NCBI GenBank assembly: GCA_965237405.1
Contig: OZ250139.1
Span: forward strand, 3,038,001 to 3,102,000
DNA length: 64,000 nucleotides
Direction: 5' to 3'
DNA from: CAUZIB01 sp963663925
GTDB lineage: Bacteria; Acidobacteriota; Vicinamibacteria; Vicinamibacterales; UBA8438
Under the pieces are notes generated by a model, which saw only the letters and a list, made by a program, of their open reading frames with translations, ran no database searches and was not told where the DNA came from. Below, piece by piece: positions 1-9,570 of the stretch (position 1 is its first letter; every line of letters starts with the position of its first letter). A program made the position numbers and the translations under genes.

Positions 1-86
1 CCTGCGGTCGAGTTGCCTTGGTTGCGATCATCTGACCGATGGTCGTCTTGTGGCCCCGTACATGGAACGGCGATAAGGTGGAGGGA

Positions 87-782
87 ATGCGCGCGCGCCT
101 TCTGGCGATTACAGGGTTCGTCGTCATCTTGTGGGTGGTGGGAGCTGGAACGGGAGACGCACACCCGCTTGACGAGCGTAACGCGGCGTTCGTGCAGGCG
201 GCCGATGGCCCGGCTATTTTTCCGTTCCTCTATCTCGGCGCAAAACACATGGTTACCGGTTACGACCATCTACTGTTCCTCGTTGGCGTTATCTTCTTTC
301 TCTATAGGCTTCGCGATGTCGTGCTCTACGTGAGCCTCTTCACGGTTGGCCACAGCGCGACACTATTGTTTGGCGTTTTTGCTGATATCGGAGCCAACGC
401 GTATCTCGTTGATGCCATCATCGGGCTTTCGGTGGCCTACAAGGCGTTCGACAACATGGGCGGTTTCGACCGCCTATTCGGTGCGCGTCCCGATCCGAAA
501 GCAGCGGTGTTGGTCTTCGGTCTCTTTCATGGGTTCGGGTTGGCCACGAAAGTTCAGGAGTTCACGCTGTCTGAAACCGGGCTCATCACCAACATGTTGA
601 GCTTCAACGTTGGCGTGGAGGTTGGGCAGATTCTGGCTCTGTCGATCGTGCTCATGCTGTTCACATTCTGGCGCAGCCGGATCAGCTTTTTGCGCCACGC
701 GTTCGTGACGAATGTTTGGCTGATGACCGCGGGGTTCGTTCTCGCGGGCTATCAGATGCTGGGCTTCTGGCTCAGGTCGTAG
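87..782 (+). CDS. HupE/UreJ family membrane protein
   Basis: The 231-residue product is a polytopic inner-membrane protein of the HupE/UreJ type, a family linked to metal (nickel/cobalt) handling. It opens with a hydrophobic signal-like segment ending at GDAHPLDE, then shows the family hallmarks GAKHMVTGYDHLLFLVGV near residues 55-72 and GLFHGFGLATK near residues 145-155, with His residues inside predicted membrane helices. The ATG at 87 is chosen because it sits directly before the hydrophobic leader; an upstream in-frame ATG at 39 would add 16 unlikely residues. The next gene starts 12 bases after the stop, so they are probably co-transcribed. The metal or other substrate cannot be told from the sequence. 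Confidence 0.85.
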   Translation: MRARLLAITGFVVILWVVGAGTGDAHPLDERNAAFVQAADGPAIFPFLYLGAKHMVTGYDHLLFLVGVIFFLYRLRDVVLYVSLFTVGHSATLLFGVFADIGANAYLVDAIIGLSVAYKAFDNMGGFDRLFGARPDPKAAVLVFGLFHGFGLATKVQEFTLSETGLITNMLSFNVGVEVGQILALSIVLMLFTFWRSRISFLRHAFVTNVWLMTAGFVLAGYQMLGFWLRS

Positions 783-793
783 CCGAGAGAAAG

Positions 794-1381
794 ATGGGCG
801 ACAACAACAAACCCCAAGGGGCGCCGTCGGCGAAGAAGATTGCGGTTGCGATCGGAGTGGCATTGCTCGTGGCCCTCGTCGTCGTCTTCGGAGCCGTACT
901 GCCTGCGGAGTACGCGCTCGATCCGATCGGAACCGGACGCGCGCTGGGTCTGCTTGCACTCTCGCAGGTCCGACCGATCAAGTCCTCGGATACGGCGTAC
1001 AAGACTGACATGGTCGAGTTCCGCCTCGCGCCCACCGAATGGGTCGAGTCGACCTATCGCTTGGAGGAGGGGGCAAGCATGGTGTTCTCATGGAAATCAA
1101 GTGGTGTCGTCAGCTACAACTTTCACAGCGCACCGGACGATGCCCCGCCGGGATACGCGCAGAGCTTCGATGCTCAGGAGTTGGATCGCGCACACGGCAG
1201 CTACACGGCCCCGTTTTCAGGCGTTCACGGTTGGTACTGGGAGAACCTAGAATCGGACTACCTGACGATCACGCTGACGACGGCCGGTTTCTACGCCAGC
1301 GCGCACGAGGCACGTGACCGCGTCTCCGGTGAGCGCCGGCTGACAGACCCGCGTGGCCGTCCGCTGTCATCGCCGGACTGA
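794..1381 (+). CDS. membrane-anchored hypothetical protein downstream of HupE
   Basis: This 195-residue protein has a charged N-terminus, one strong transmembrane helix near residues 17-38 and a soluble C-terminal domain expected outside the membrane. The soluble part contains Trp-rich stretches (FSWKSSG and HGWYWENL) and two His, but I recognise no catalytic motif. It lies 12 bases after the HupE-like gene on the same strand. I recall similar single-helix anchor proteins beside HupE/UreJ genes, so a joint role at the membrane is an inference. The ATG at 794 follows GAGAGAAAG, an acceptable ribosome-binding sequence. Confidence 0.7.
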   Translation: MGDNNKPQGAPSAKKIAVAIGVALLVALVVVFGAVLPAEYALDPIGTGRALGLLALSQVRPIKSSDTAYKTDMVEFRLAPTEWVESTYRLEEGASMVFSWKSSGVVSYNFHSAPDDAPPGYAQSFDAQELDRAHGSYTAPFSGVHGWYWENLESDYLTITLTTAGFYASAHEARDRVSGERRLTDPRGRPLSSPD

Positions 1382-1391
1382 AATCTTCCGA

Positions 1392-1604
1392 TTAGTGGAT
1401 GACCTCGTCTGTCAGATCCTGATCGTCGACGAGTTCGAGGTGCGGGACCTCAAGCGTGCGAACCGCGTTAATCACGAGAGCCATGACGTCCTCGGCCTTG
1501 GTGACTTGCTGCTGACGGAGCAGTCCGCGGCGTGTCCTCCGAAGGACACGAAGCACCTGTGCTCGGTCGAACCGCTGGCCTTCACAGTGTTCGCAAAAAC
1601 TCAT
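1392..1604 (-). CDS. small hypothetical protein with CxxC motif
   Basis: A 70-residue reading frame begins MSFCEHCEGQ, with one CxxC pair that could bind a metal, followed by a basic, Arg-rich middle and an acidic C-terminus (ELVDDQDLTDE). The start has an AGG five bases upstream on the minus strand. The composition looks like a real small protein, but I know no family for it and no second metal ligand pair is visible. Confidence 0.4.
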   Translation of the reverse strand: MSFCEHCEGQRFDRAQVLRVLRRTRRGLLRQQQVTKAEDVMALVINAVRTLEVPHLELVDDQDLTDEVIH

Positions 1605-1609
1605 GGTAA

Positions 1610-2184
1610 CCTAGTTCCTTCCCGACCACGAAAACTCTAAGAAGAGCCCATGTGTCCGCTGTGTTTCGAGACCGAGGCGATCATCCGTGCAGGTCGTGTC
1701 GCCGTGAACCAGCACGTGAGTTACGCCGTGAATCACATTGTAGAGTTTTGGGAGCACCGCGTACCCTATACCGTCGCGCCCGCGAATTGCCATTACTGTG
1801 GTGCTAAAGACTGCCGGGATGTGCATGCGCTGCTCATCGCCAGCATCCTCGAACTGCCCGGGCACGAAACGCGTGTCTAGACGTGTCGCAACGAACTTTC
1901 CAAGCCTTTCCCACGGTCCACCGGAACGGCCTGAGAATATCGCTTCTAGCACATCCCACTCTGGTCCGCTCGTCAATATACAGGCGGTCGATCCGATCGC
2001 CTTTGTACAGGTGAACTGGTGACTCGAAGATGATCGCGACGTTGCAGTTTGCGATGTCGACATCAACGAACTGTCCAGTGTCCGATGCACCGTTCGTTCT
2101 CACACTACTGCTTAAAGGAAACGTGTATGGAGCACAGCAGGCAGCGGGAGGGGGTGGCACCACTCGTGCATACCCATGCTTCAT
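1610..2184 (-). other. unassigned stretch, possible decayed minus-strand gene
   Basis: Two overlapping minus-strand frames (1834-2184 and 1611-2090) each look coding over part of their length: the first in its beginning (FVDVDIANCNVAIIFES), the second near its end (MHIPAVFSTTVMAIRGRD). This suggests one gene split by a frameshift near 1900, but I recognise no family. A plus-strand frame at 1650-1880 (MCPLCFETE...) competes for the same bases, so the assignment stays open. Confidence 0.25.
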
Positions 2185-2185
2185 T

Positions 2186-2207
2186 CTGTCTCCTGAATCC
2201 TTTTAGA
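2186..2207. repeat. dispersed polypurine repeat, copy 1
   Basis: On the minus strand this reads AAAAGGATTCAGGAGACAGA, close to the copy at 5115 (AAAAGGAATCAGGAGGCAG) and to TGTCAGGAGACAGGAGTCAGG at 11754. It lies just after the stop of the MBL-fold gene. All copies are between genes. Confidence 0.5.
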
Positions 2208-3186
2208 ACACGTCTAGGTCTCGGCCGTAGACGACCCTTCCATCGAACACTGACTCTACCTCTGCGACCATTTGCTCGGCCGTCTCGCCGCCGAGATGCA
2301 ACTGATGATACAGCACGACCATTCCGACGCCAGCGGCTGCGGCGAGCTCGCCAACCTTCGTCGCCGACGTGTGAAAAGTGCCGTGGTACCGCTGTGTGGT
2401 CGGAGCGCGCCGATTGAACCCGGCCGTGCCATACGCTTCGTGTACAAGCACATCAGCGCCTTTGGCGATCTCCGCGAGTTCATTGAACGGACCAGTGTCA
2501 CCGGAGATCACCACGACGCGATCGGCGGATGTAAACTTGTAGCCGAACGCGTGCTCCCACGTGCCATGCGGTACGGCAAACGCCTCTACTTTAACGAGGT
2601 CATCACGGTAGATAGTGCCCTCGTCGATCTCGTGTGCGTCGACTCCAGCCGTTTCAGGAGACAGGCGTTCGGGCCCGGAAATTCGGATGCGAATATCCTC
2701 GCGGTAGGCGTCGAGGAGCGCCTCGGTCATAGCCCTTAGCCCAGTCGGCCCGTAGGCCTGTAGTCGCTCGGGACGACCTAGGACCCAGGGCGTCAGGATC
2801 AGGTCGGGGTAGCCGGCCGTGTGGTCTGAGTGGAGGTGCGTGAAAAAGGCGATGCGCAAGTTGGGGACGGTAAGTGGGCTGATGCCCTTTATCCAGGCAG
2901 CCTTCGAAGCTTGCCGGACCACGCCAGGGCCGGCGTCCACGAGGTACGCGGTGTCGTCCACGACTACGGCCGTTGCGGGTCCGGCCCGGTCTGGCTCGGC
3001 TCCCGGAGTTCCGGTTCCGAGCAAAACGACTCGTGTCTCAGTTGCGCGCAGCTGGTTACTCGCGCGGGTTGGGGCCGAACGTTCGGCCCCAGTCACGCCA
3101 CATGCCACACCTAACCACGAACACCCGATGATCGCCGTGGTGGCGGTGAATCGGTGCACGCCGACGCCCAGGGAAAAGGTGGACAT
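2203..3186 (-). CDS. exported metallo-beta-lactamase-fold hydrolase
   Basis: This 327-residue protein carries the metal-binding signature THLHSDHTAGYPDL at residues 116-129, further ligands at AVPHGTWEH, SGDTGPF and the terminal YHQLHLGGE. That ligand set matches the RNase Z-like branch of the MBL fold, which includes secreted phosphodiester or ester hydrolases. The N-terminus has a hydrophobic segment ending LGVACG, which could be a lipobox, so export is likely; this argues against a true RNase Z. The gene stands alone on the minus strand and is divergent from the VOC gene starting 71 bases away. The substrate is unknown. Confidence 0.85.
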   Translation of the reverse strand: MSTFSLGVGVHRFTATTAIIGCSWLGVACGVTGAERSAPTRASNQLRATETRVVLLGTGTPGAEPDRAGPATAVVVDDTAYLVDAGPGVVRQASKAAWIKGISPLTVPNLRIAFFTHLHSDHTAGYPDLILTPWVLGRPERLQAYGPTGLRAMTEALLDAYREDIRIRISGPERLSPETAGVDAHEIDEGTIYRDDLVKVEAFAVPHGTWEHAFGYKFTSADRVVVISGDTGPFNELAEIAKGADVLVHEAYGTAGFNRRAPTTQRYHGTFHTSATKVGELAAAAGVGMVVLYHQLHLGGETAEQMVAEVESVFDGRVVYGRDLDVF

Positions 3187-3256
3187 ACAGCTCGATCAGA
3201 TTATAGTATCCGGGCCAAACAGGCTGCGCTCGCGAACCTATGAGGGCATTCGATTC

Positions 3257-4108
3257 ATGAATTTAATTGCCATGATACTGCTGATAGGGGTGTTCGCATT
3301 TGCTGGCGTGACCGTCGCGTCAGCTCAGCTGAACGCTGCCAAGGAGGGCTCGGTGGTCTATGGGCACCATCACCTAAATGTAACGAGCGTCGACGAGCAG
3401 GTGAAGTTTTGGGTCGATACCCTTGGCGGCACGGCCGTGCCGCTTGGTCAGAGGCAGATGGCTAAGTTCCCGAACGTGCTTGTTGCGTTCACGGAGAAGA
3501 CACCCACCGGTGGAACCAAGGGTACTACGGTGAACCACATTGGCTTCTGGGTCCCGAGCGTTCGCGCCACCCTCGCGACCGTTCGCGCCGCCGGGTATCC
3601 GATCGTCACGCGCGAAGAGCTACCGCCGTCTCTCGAAGTCAAAGACGACATGGCCTATATCGCCGACCAGGACACCTACATTGCTTTCGTGATGGCTCCT
3701 GACGATGTCAAGGTCGAGCTGGTTGAGAATCGGACCCAGAGCGAGCCGATCGTGCTTCACCACATTCACTTCGTGGCGCAGGATGTCGATGCAATGAAAG
3801 CGTGGTACGTGAAGACCTTTGACGCTGTGCCCGGCATGCGCGGTTCGTTCCAGGCTGCCGATCTTCCTGGCGTCAACCTGACATATTCGCCATCGCCAGA
3901 CGCTCTTGATGGAACGCGAGGCCGTAGCCTCGATCACATCGGGTTTGAGATCGATGGGCTGGAAGCGTTCTGCGAACGACTCGAGGGGATGGATGTGACC
4001 TTTGACCGCCCCTACCAGAAGATCGACTCTCTTGGCATCGCCAGCGCGTTCTTCACAGATCCATTCGGGACCTACGTCGAGCTGACCGAGGGGTTGGATA
4101 AGTTCTAA
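3257..4108 (+). CDS. exported VOC (glyoxalase-fold) family protein
   Basis: The 283-residue product starts with a clear signal peptide (MNLIAMILLIGVFAFAG, cleavage after VASAQ) and then has two paired beta-alpha-beta-beta-beta modules of the vicinal-oxygen-chelate fold. The first begins YGHHHLNVTSVDEQVKFW, the second LHHIHFVAQDVDAMKAWY, each contributing a likely metal His; FTDPFGTYVELTEG near the end gives the Glu ligand. Family members include dioxygenases, glyoxalases and resistance proteins; export makes a glyoxalase unlikely. A longer in-frame reading frame starts at 2819, but it is antisense to the MBL gene, so ATG 3257 is chosen. Confidence 0.8.
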   Translation: MNLIAMILLIGVFAFAGVTVASAQLNAAKEGSVVYGHHHLNVTSVDEQVKFWVDTLGGTAVPLGQRQMAKFPNVLVAFTEKTPTGGTKGTTVNHIGFWVPSVRATLATVRAAGYPIVTREELPPSLEVKDDMAYIADQDTYIAFVMAPDDVKVELVENRTQSEPIVLHHIHFVAQDVDAMKAWYVKTFDAVPGMRGSFQAADLPGVNLTYSPSPDALDGTRGRSLDHIGFEIDGLEAFCERLEGMDVTFDRPYQKIDSLGIASAFFTDPFGTYVELTEGLDKF

Positions 4109-4186
4109 GAGAGTTGGCGGATCCCGAAGCCCGAGGTCAGTAGACCGTCGGACTCGGGTCTGAAGTTCGTAGGTTAACGTCTGGTG

Positions 4187-5110
4187 ATGCCTGAGCGACA
4201 GTCCTATCTCATCCCGGCAGCGCTATTCACTCTTCTCACCGCGTTCCTGGCTGCCCGCGTTGCTTCGCCAGCCACGGCGCAAGAGCGGTCCATCTCGCTG
4301 GCCGGCATCATCGATTTCCATGCCCACGCGGGACCGGATTCTCGACCCCGGTCGTTAAACGACATCGAAGCAGCACGCCTGATCAAGCAGGCCGGCTTGC
4401 GGGGTATGGTCTTGAAGAACCACTTCACCATGACCGCAGACCGTGCGGCGCTAGCCATGGCTCAGGTCGAAGGCTTGGAGATTTTTGGTGGCGTGGCGCT
4501 GAACCGGGCGATCGGAGGCATTAACCCCGAGGCGGTTCGGCAGATGGTGGCGTTCGATGGCGGTCGGGGCAAGGTGGTCTGGCTACCGACGTTCGATGCC
4601 GAGTTCTACGTCACTAGAGCTGGCGGGCCCGAGCCGTTCGTCCGGATCGTGGAAGACGGTGTACCGGTTGCCCCGTTGGTTGATGTTTTTTCGCTGGTGG
4701 CCGAGCATGACCTCGTGCTTGCGATGGGCCATTCGTCGCCAGAGGAAGTGCTTGTGATGATTCCGGCTGCGAAGCGTCTGGGTGTACGACACATCTTGGT
4801 CACTCATGTGTTCGGTCAAGGTGCGACGCTTGATCAGATGCGGCAGATGGCCGGCGAAGGTGCGGTCATGGAACTCGATTGGCTGGCGGTTCACACTGGT
4901 GATCTGTTAATCGAGGACTACACGACCGCGATCGGTGAGATCGGCGCGCAGCACTTTCTGATTTCATCCGATTTAGGCCAGACTGGGAACCCACCGCATG
5001 CCGACGGGCTTAGAAGCTTTATTCGGGCCCTTATTGGCGCCGGGGTGACCGAAGCGCAAATCGATCGGATGGCACGGAATAACCCGGCGAGGCTGTTGGG
5101 GTTGGAATGA
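4187..5110 (+). CDS. exported amidohydrolase-like protein (DUF6282 type)
   Basis: This 307-residue protein has a signal peptide ending ASPATAQ, then the metal-dependent hydrolase opening GIIDFHAHAGPDSRPRSL. Further likely metal or catalytic residues are KNHF near residue 84, MGHSSPEE, LVTHVFGQ and the late ISSDLGQTGNPPHADG. This order of H-x-H, Lys, His, His and Asp fits the amidohydrolase superfamily; the wording matches what is annotated as DUF6282. It follows the VOC gene by 78 bases on the same strand. A GTG immediately upstream at 4184 is a possible alternative start. The substrate is unknown. Confidence 0.75.
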   Translation: MPERQSYLIPAALFTLLTAFLAARVASPATAQERSISLAGIIDFHAHAGPDSRPRSLNDIEAARLIKQAGLRGMVLKNHFTMTADRAALAMAQVEGLEIFGGVALNRAIGGINPEAVRQMVAFDGGRGKVVWLPTFDAEFYVTRAGGPEPFVRIVEDGVPVAPLVDVFSLVAEHDLVLAMGHSSPEEVLVMIPAAKRLGVRHILVTHVFGQGATLDQMRQMAGEGAVMELDWLAVHTGDLLIEDYTTAIGEIGAQHFLISSDLGQTGNPPHADGLRSFIRALIGAGVTEAQIDRMARNNPARLLGLE

Positions 5111-5112
5111 GT

Positions 5113-5228
5113 TCAAAAAGGAATCAGGAGGCAGGAGAGAGGAAGCGGGAGAGAATCGGTGGACTCATGCCGCTTCTAGAATCGTCCGACGGGTCTCCTT
5201 GTCTCTTCTGACTTCTGACTCCTTTCTT
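5113..5228. repeat. imperfect inverted repeat between convergent genes, probable bidirectional terminator
   Basis: The left arm AAAAAGGAATCAGGAGGCAGG and the right arm, read in reverse complement as AAGGAGTCAGAAGTCAGAAG, are imperfect copies of one polypurine repeat in opposite orientation. They flank about 50 bases and separate the convergent amidohydrolase and DUF1501 genes, a position that suits transcription termination from both sides. The same repeat family appears near 2186 and 11754. Confidence 0.45.
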
Positions 5229-5233
5229 CCCCC

Positions 5234-6697
5234 TCACGCCACAATCTGCGGAATCGGTACCCCGTGAACGTCGGTTAGCCGCATGTCCCGCCCGTTGTAG
5301 TGATACGTCAGCTTGGTGTGATCGACGCCAAGGAGATGGAGTATCGTCGCATGGAGGTCGTGCGCCGATACCCGCTGCTCAGCCGCTTTGTAGCCGAACT
5401 CGTCGGTGGCTCCGATAACTTGCCCCCCTTGGATTCCAGCACCGGCCATCCACGCGGTCATCGCCCCGGGGTTATGATCGCGTCCGACACCGCGCTGGGA
5501 GATCGGCATTCGTCCGAACTCGGCATGCCAGACAATGAGCGTCGAGTCGAGCATGCCGCGCGCCTTGAGATCCGTCATGAGGCCCGCAATTGGCTGATCG
5601 ATTTCCGCGGCATGCTGCGAGTGGTTCTCTTTGAGGTTACTGTGCGCGTCCCAGGTGTCGGTGTTCTGCACGCCCAGGCCTCCATGGAACAGCTGCACGA
5701 AGCGCACTCCGCGCTCCACCAGCCGGCGTGCCATAAGGCACTGACGCCCAAACGGCTCCGTGATCGGCTCGTCGAGCCCATAGAGCTTTTGGGTGGCGGC
5801 TGACTCCGCGGTCGTGTCGACCGCCTCGGGCGCACATCCTTGCATGCGATACGCGAGCTCGTACGACGAGATCCGGGCCGCGAGCTCAGAATTGCCAGGA
5901 TTTTTTGCTATATCGATCTCGTTCAACTTTGCCAGAGTATCCAGACGTGCACGTTGCTGCGCCTCGGTCATCCCCTCGGGTGGCTGCAGGTCAACTATGG
6001 GGTCGCCGACGGCGCGGAACAACGTGCCCTGATACGCAGCTGGCATGAAGCCAGCGCTCCAATCGGTTGGCCCGCCGAGCGGCCCGCCGCGGTGGTCGTT
6101 CATGACGACGAACGCGGGCAGGCTTGCGGTCTCCGACCCTAGGCCGTAGGTCACCCAGGAGCCGACGCTCGGAAAGCCCACACGAATTTGTCCGGTCTGC
6201 ATCTCGTAGGTCGCCTGGATGTGGTCGTTCGACCGCCCGTACAACGATCGAATGAACGCCATCTCGTCGACTTTCTTGGAAATATGCGGAAAGATATCCG
6301 ACACCTCAATCCCACTCTCACCGTGCTTCTGGAACGAGAAGGGACTCGGCATGAGCGGGCCGGGATGACCCTGGCGCGTGACAACCGACTCGGCCATCGG
6401 CTGACCAGCGTAATCGATCAATGCCTGCTTCGGATCAAACGTGTCGACGTGGCTGACCCCGCCGCTCATGAAAAGTGAGATGACAGCGGTGGCCCGTGGC
6501 TCGAAATGCGCTGGCTTGGGCGCAAATGGGTTCCCGGGCACCGGCGCCTCCGCGCATGGATCGGACTGCACCGCTAGCAAGCCCTGTTGTTCCAGCATGT
6601 GCGCTAGCGCAACCCCGGCGATACCGCCCCCCGACTGGAACAAGAAATTACGTCTCGACCAGAACGTCTTTTTCGTGCAGTGGTGGTGATCATGCAT
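5234..6697 (-). CDS. DUF1501 (sulfatase-like) protein with Tat-type leader
   Basis: The 487-residue product opens with a His-rich stretch and a twin-arginine-like leader (SRRNFLFQSGGGIAGVALA). The body matches DUF1501: SLFMSGGVSHVDTFDPK near residue 75, RSLYGRSNDHIQATYEMQTG, VQLFHGGLGVQNTDTWDAH and the late WHAEFGRMPISQRGVGRDHNPG. The fold resembles alkaline-phosphatase/sulfatase enzymes, with Asp and His as metal ligands. DUF1501 genes are classically paired with DUF1549/DUF1553 cytochrome genes, and that partner lies directly upstream here, four bases apart, so the two form an operon. The biochemical role is not established. Confidence 0.9.
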   Translation of the reverse strand: MHDHHHCTKKTFWSRRNFLFQSGGGIAGVALAHMLEQQGLLAVQSDPCAEAPVPGNPFAPKPAHFEPRATAVISLFMSGGVSHVDTFDPKQALIDYAGQPMAESVVTRQGHPGPLMPSPFSFQKHGESGIEVSDIFPHISKKVDEMAFIRSLYGRSNDHIQATYEMQTGQIRVGFPSVGSWVTYGLGSETASLPAFVVMNDHRGGPLGGPTDWSAGFMPAAYQGTLFRAVGDPIVDLQPPEGMTEAQQRARLDTLAKLNEIDIAKNPGNSELAARISSYELAYRMQGCAPEAVDTTAESAATQKLYGLDEPITEPFGRQCLMARRLVERGVRFVQLFHGGLGVQNTDTWDAHSNLKENHSQHAAEIDQPIAGLMTDLKARGMLDSTLIVWHAEFGRMPISQRGVGRDHNPGAMTAWMAGAGIQGGQVIGATDEFGYKAAEQRVSAHDLHATILHLLGVDHTKLTYHYNGRDMRLTDVHGVPIPQIVA

Positions 6698-6701
6698 CGT
6701 G

Positions 6702-9338
6702 TTACCTCAGATACAGAAATTCGTTCAGGTTAAATATTACGTGTGTCAGGTCCGCCAACGATTGCTCGGTCACAAGGGACTTAGCGATCTCGGCTTCGTC
6801 GGCTGACGGCGACCGGGTCAAGGCGATTCGATATGCGAGTTCGATCTGCCGATCGAGTTCGTTTGGCGCAATAGTCGTCAGCCGGTCGGCAAACAGCTGT
6901 GCCTGGTTCAGGACAAACTCGTTATTCATCAGCGTGAGGGCCTGCGTTGGCACGGTCGAAACATTCCTGGCGGCGGCAGTCTGATTCTGGTCTGGGAGGT
7001 CGAACGTGTCGAAGAAGGGGAAGCCCAGCGACCGCCGTCGGTAGACGTAGACGCTACGACGCCAGACCTCCGGTCCATCCGGCTGATTGTCCCAGAACCC
7101 CTGTTTCGAAGCCGCAAGGATTTCATCCGGAACATACGGAAAGATCGAGGGGCCACCAACCGTCAGGTCGATCCAGCCGCTCACCGTCATGATCGAGTCG
7201 CGCACGATCTCGGCCTCGAGCCGCTGTGGCCGGTAGTGCCACAAGAAGTGGTTTTCTGGGTCCGCCTCACGATTCGCCTCGCTCGGGTCGGACGCGGTCA
7301 GCTGCTGATACGCGGCCGAGGTCATCAGCAGGCGGTGCATCTCCTTGATGCTCCAGCCGCGATCCATGAACTCCACGGCCAGCCAGTCCAGCAGCTCCTG
7401 GTGTGTGGGTGTGGACCCCATCTTTCCGAGGTTGTCCAGCGTGCCAACGATGCCGCGCCCGAAGTGGTGATGCCAGATGCGATTGACGATGACCCGTGCC
7501 GTGAGTGGGTTGTCCCGCGACGCGATCCATTCCGCGAGTGCCAGCCTCCTCCCGGATGTCCGGCCGTCGAGGCGCGAGATCGTCGTCGGCGGGTCGCCAT
7601 AGGTAGCGACGGTCAAGAAACCAGGCGTCATCTTCGAGCCGGGGCTCTGTGGGTCGCCGCGAATCAGAAAGTAATTGGGCGGTACCTCGTACGGGGGCAT
7701 GCCCTCTTCGTGCAGAAACGACCCAGGCTCGTCGGGCTGGATGCGGCACTCCGGGCAACCGATGACCTCGTCGCCAGGTCCGTCGGGGCTGTACCGGTAA
7801 TCGCCATCCGTCACGATTTCCGCGATTGCCGCCTTCGGTCGTTCGGTGTCGAGTGTCTCGATTTGGGCGGCCAGTTCAAGGTGTTTCGTGGCATCCTCGG
7901 ATGAGAGGGCCGCAACCACCTTCTCCACAGGGATCGTGATCGACAGCACCTGTGCTGCCAGCAGTTGATCACCTTGCGTTCGCTCTGCTTCCGGCGTTCG
8001 CACGGCACGCTGGACGTTGTCGGGGAACTCCGCTACCTGCTCCTTCCGGAGCTCCGCCCGATACGGAGCTTCAATCGCAGCAATGGCGGCCCGAATCGGC
8101 TGTTGGCTGAGGTCGATCGCCGCGTGCTGCTCGCGATACTCGTCTGCGCCCGCGGGATCGAGCAGCGGCCATTCGGTCTCAACGTAGCCGAAGATCGAGG
8201 CCTGCATACTGTAGTAGTCCTTCTGCAGAATCGGATCGAACTTGTGGTCATGGCAGCGCGCGCAGTGCACCGTCATACCGAGTACGCCGCGACCGATGGT
8301 TGCCAGCACGTCGTCCAGGTAATCGTAGCGACGCTCCGGGTTGTCCTTTTCGCGAAACTGGACACGCGGGCCGGCCCTGAGAAATCCGGTCGCGATGCGA
8401 GTCGCGTCCGTGGTGTGGTCGAGCTCGTCGCCCGCAATCTGCTCGCGCAGAAACTGGTTGTACGGCTTGTCCTGATTGAACGCGGTAATGACGTAATCGC
8501 GATATCGCCACGCGTTCGCTCGGACGTAGTCCTGTTCGAAGCCAGTCGAGTCGGCATAGCGCGCCACATCCAGCCAATGCCGGCCCCAGCGCTCGCCGTA
8601 GTGTGGCGACGCAAGCAGCCGATCGATCAGCCGCTCCCAGGCGCCGCGCTTCGTATCCGCCAGGAACGCATCGATTTCGGCCGGTGTCGGCGGCAGGCCG
8701 GTCAGGTCGATCGACGCTCGACGCAGCAACGTGAGCTGATCGGCCCGAGGGGCGGCAGTGACCCCCGCGTTACTCCGCGACTGATCGAGAAACCGATCGA
8801 CCGGGTGGTCGAACCTATCGGACATTGGGACTGCGGTCTTTTGAGGGAGCTTGAACGCCCAGTAGTCGCGCCCGCCCGCCGGCAGCTCAGTGTTCTCGAG
8901 CGCGGAGAGTGCAGCGTCGGCCGCCGTGACCCCTTCCGTGTCCCAATGTGCCCCGTCCTCAATCCAGGTTCGAACGGCCGCCAACTCGGCGTCGGTCAGC
9001 GGGTCGCCGCTTAGCGGCATCATCGGCGGCGCGAGGCCCGACACGACCTGATAGAGGCGGCTTTCCTCGGCTTGGCCCGGTACGATTGCCGGACCTCGTT
9101 TACCTCCCTCGAGCGCGGATTCGCGCGTGCTCAGATCCAGCTGGGACAGCTGCGCCGCCTCGCCGTGACAGTTCCAGCAGCTCCGTTCCATGATCGGACG
9201 GATATGGTCGGTAAACGTGACCGCCTCAGATGATAGGGATTCTTGGCTTTGGGCCTGCAGTGATGACCCAAGACTCGCAGCGAGCGCAACTCCCACGAAC
9301 CCGACCGCGATTGAAGTGATGGTTCTCCGCATCGTCAA
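6702..9338 (-). CDS. PSD1 and planctomycete cytochrome C domain protein (DUF1549/DUF1553)
   Basis: This 878-residue exported protein begins with a signal peptide (cleavage near SSLQAQ), then a planctomycete-type cytochrome C domain with heme motif CWNCHG near residues 54-59. DUF1549 follows (LLRRASIDLTGLPPTPAEID near residues 205-225, YGERWGRHWLDVARYADSTG) and carries a second CxxCH, CARCHDHK, near residue 358. The C-terminal third is DUF1553 (NPLTARVIVNRIWHHHFGRG, RRSVYVYRRRSL, ALTLMNNEFV). The four-base gap to the DUF1501 gene supports an operon. Such pairs are common in Planctomycetes and Acidobacteriota and are thought to act on polysaccharides or in respiration; function here is inference. 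Confidence 0.93.
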   Translation of the reverse strand: MTMRRTITSIAVGFVGVALAASLGSSLQAQSQESLSSEAVTFTDHIRPIMERSCWNCHGEAAQLSQLDLSTRESALEGGKRGPAIVPGQAEESRLYQVVSGLAPPMMPLSGDPLTDAELAAVRTWIEDGAHWDTEGVTAADAALSALENTELPAGGRDYWAFKLPQKTAVPMSDRFDHPVDRFLDQSRSNAGVTAAPRADQLTLLRRASIDLTGLPPTPAEIDAFLADTKRGAWERLIDRLLASPHYGERWGRHWLDVARYADSTGFEQDYVRANAWRYRDYVITAFNQDKPYNQFLREQIAGDELDHTTDATRIATGFLRAGPRVQFREKDNPERRYDYLDDVLATIGRGVLGMTVHCARCHDHKFDPILQKDYYSMQASIFGYVETEWPLLDPAGADEYREQHAAIDLSQQPIRAAIAAIEAPYRAELRKEQVAEFPDNVQRAVRTPEAERTQGDQLLAAQVLSITIPVEKVVAALSSEDATKHLELAAQIETLDTERPKAAIAEIVTDGDYRYSPDGPGDEVIGCPECRIQPDEPGSFLHEEGMPPYEVPPNYFLIRGDPQSPGSKMTPGFLTVATYGDPPTTISRLDGRTSGRRLALAEWIASRDNPLTARVIVNRIWHHHFGRGIVGTLDNLGKMGSTPTHQELLDWLAVEFMDRGWSIKEMHRLLMTSAAYQQLTASDPSEANREADPENHFLWHYRPQRLEAEIVRDSIMTVSGWIDLTVGGPSIFPYVPDEILAASKQGFWDNQPDGPEVWRRSVYVYRRRSLGFPFFDTFDLPDQNQTAAARNVSTVPTQALTLMNNEFVLNQAQLFADRLTTIAPNELDRQIELAYRIALTRSPSADEAEIAKSLVTEQSLADLTHVIFNLNEFLYLR

Positions 9339-9570
9339 CGTCCTCCTGTCCCGACGTTACGGTCCAGAATACACGCGTTCTAAGTCAAAATAATAGCCAT
9401 TTGCTCGCCGTTATTATTGTAGGGCCCTGTGGGGCTCCGGCCGTCGAGTTGCAGACCAGCTTGTAGGCGTCTTCATCCGCGGCCTGCGGTGCACTCGCGA
9501 TCGGGTTAATGATGGCTCAGGCGCTGTTCGTGCGACAATGGCCGCGGTCGCTCGCAGGAGGATGAAGTTC

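Noticed and set aside
1650..1880. Plus-strand frame beginning MCPLCFETE
   Set aside because: It could be a small Cys-containing protein, but it competes with minus-strand frames and has no clear ribosome-binding site or family.
2819..3256. N-terminal extension of the VOC gene from 2819
   Set aside because: It is antisense to the MBL-fold gene, and the signal peptide at 3257 marks the true start.
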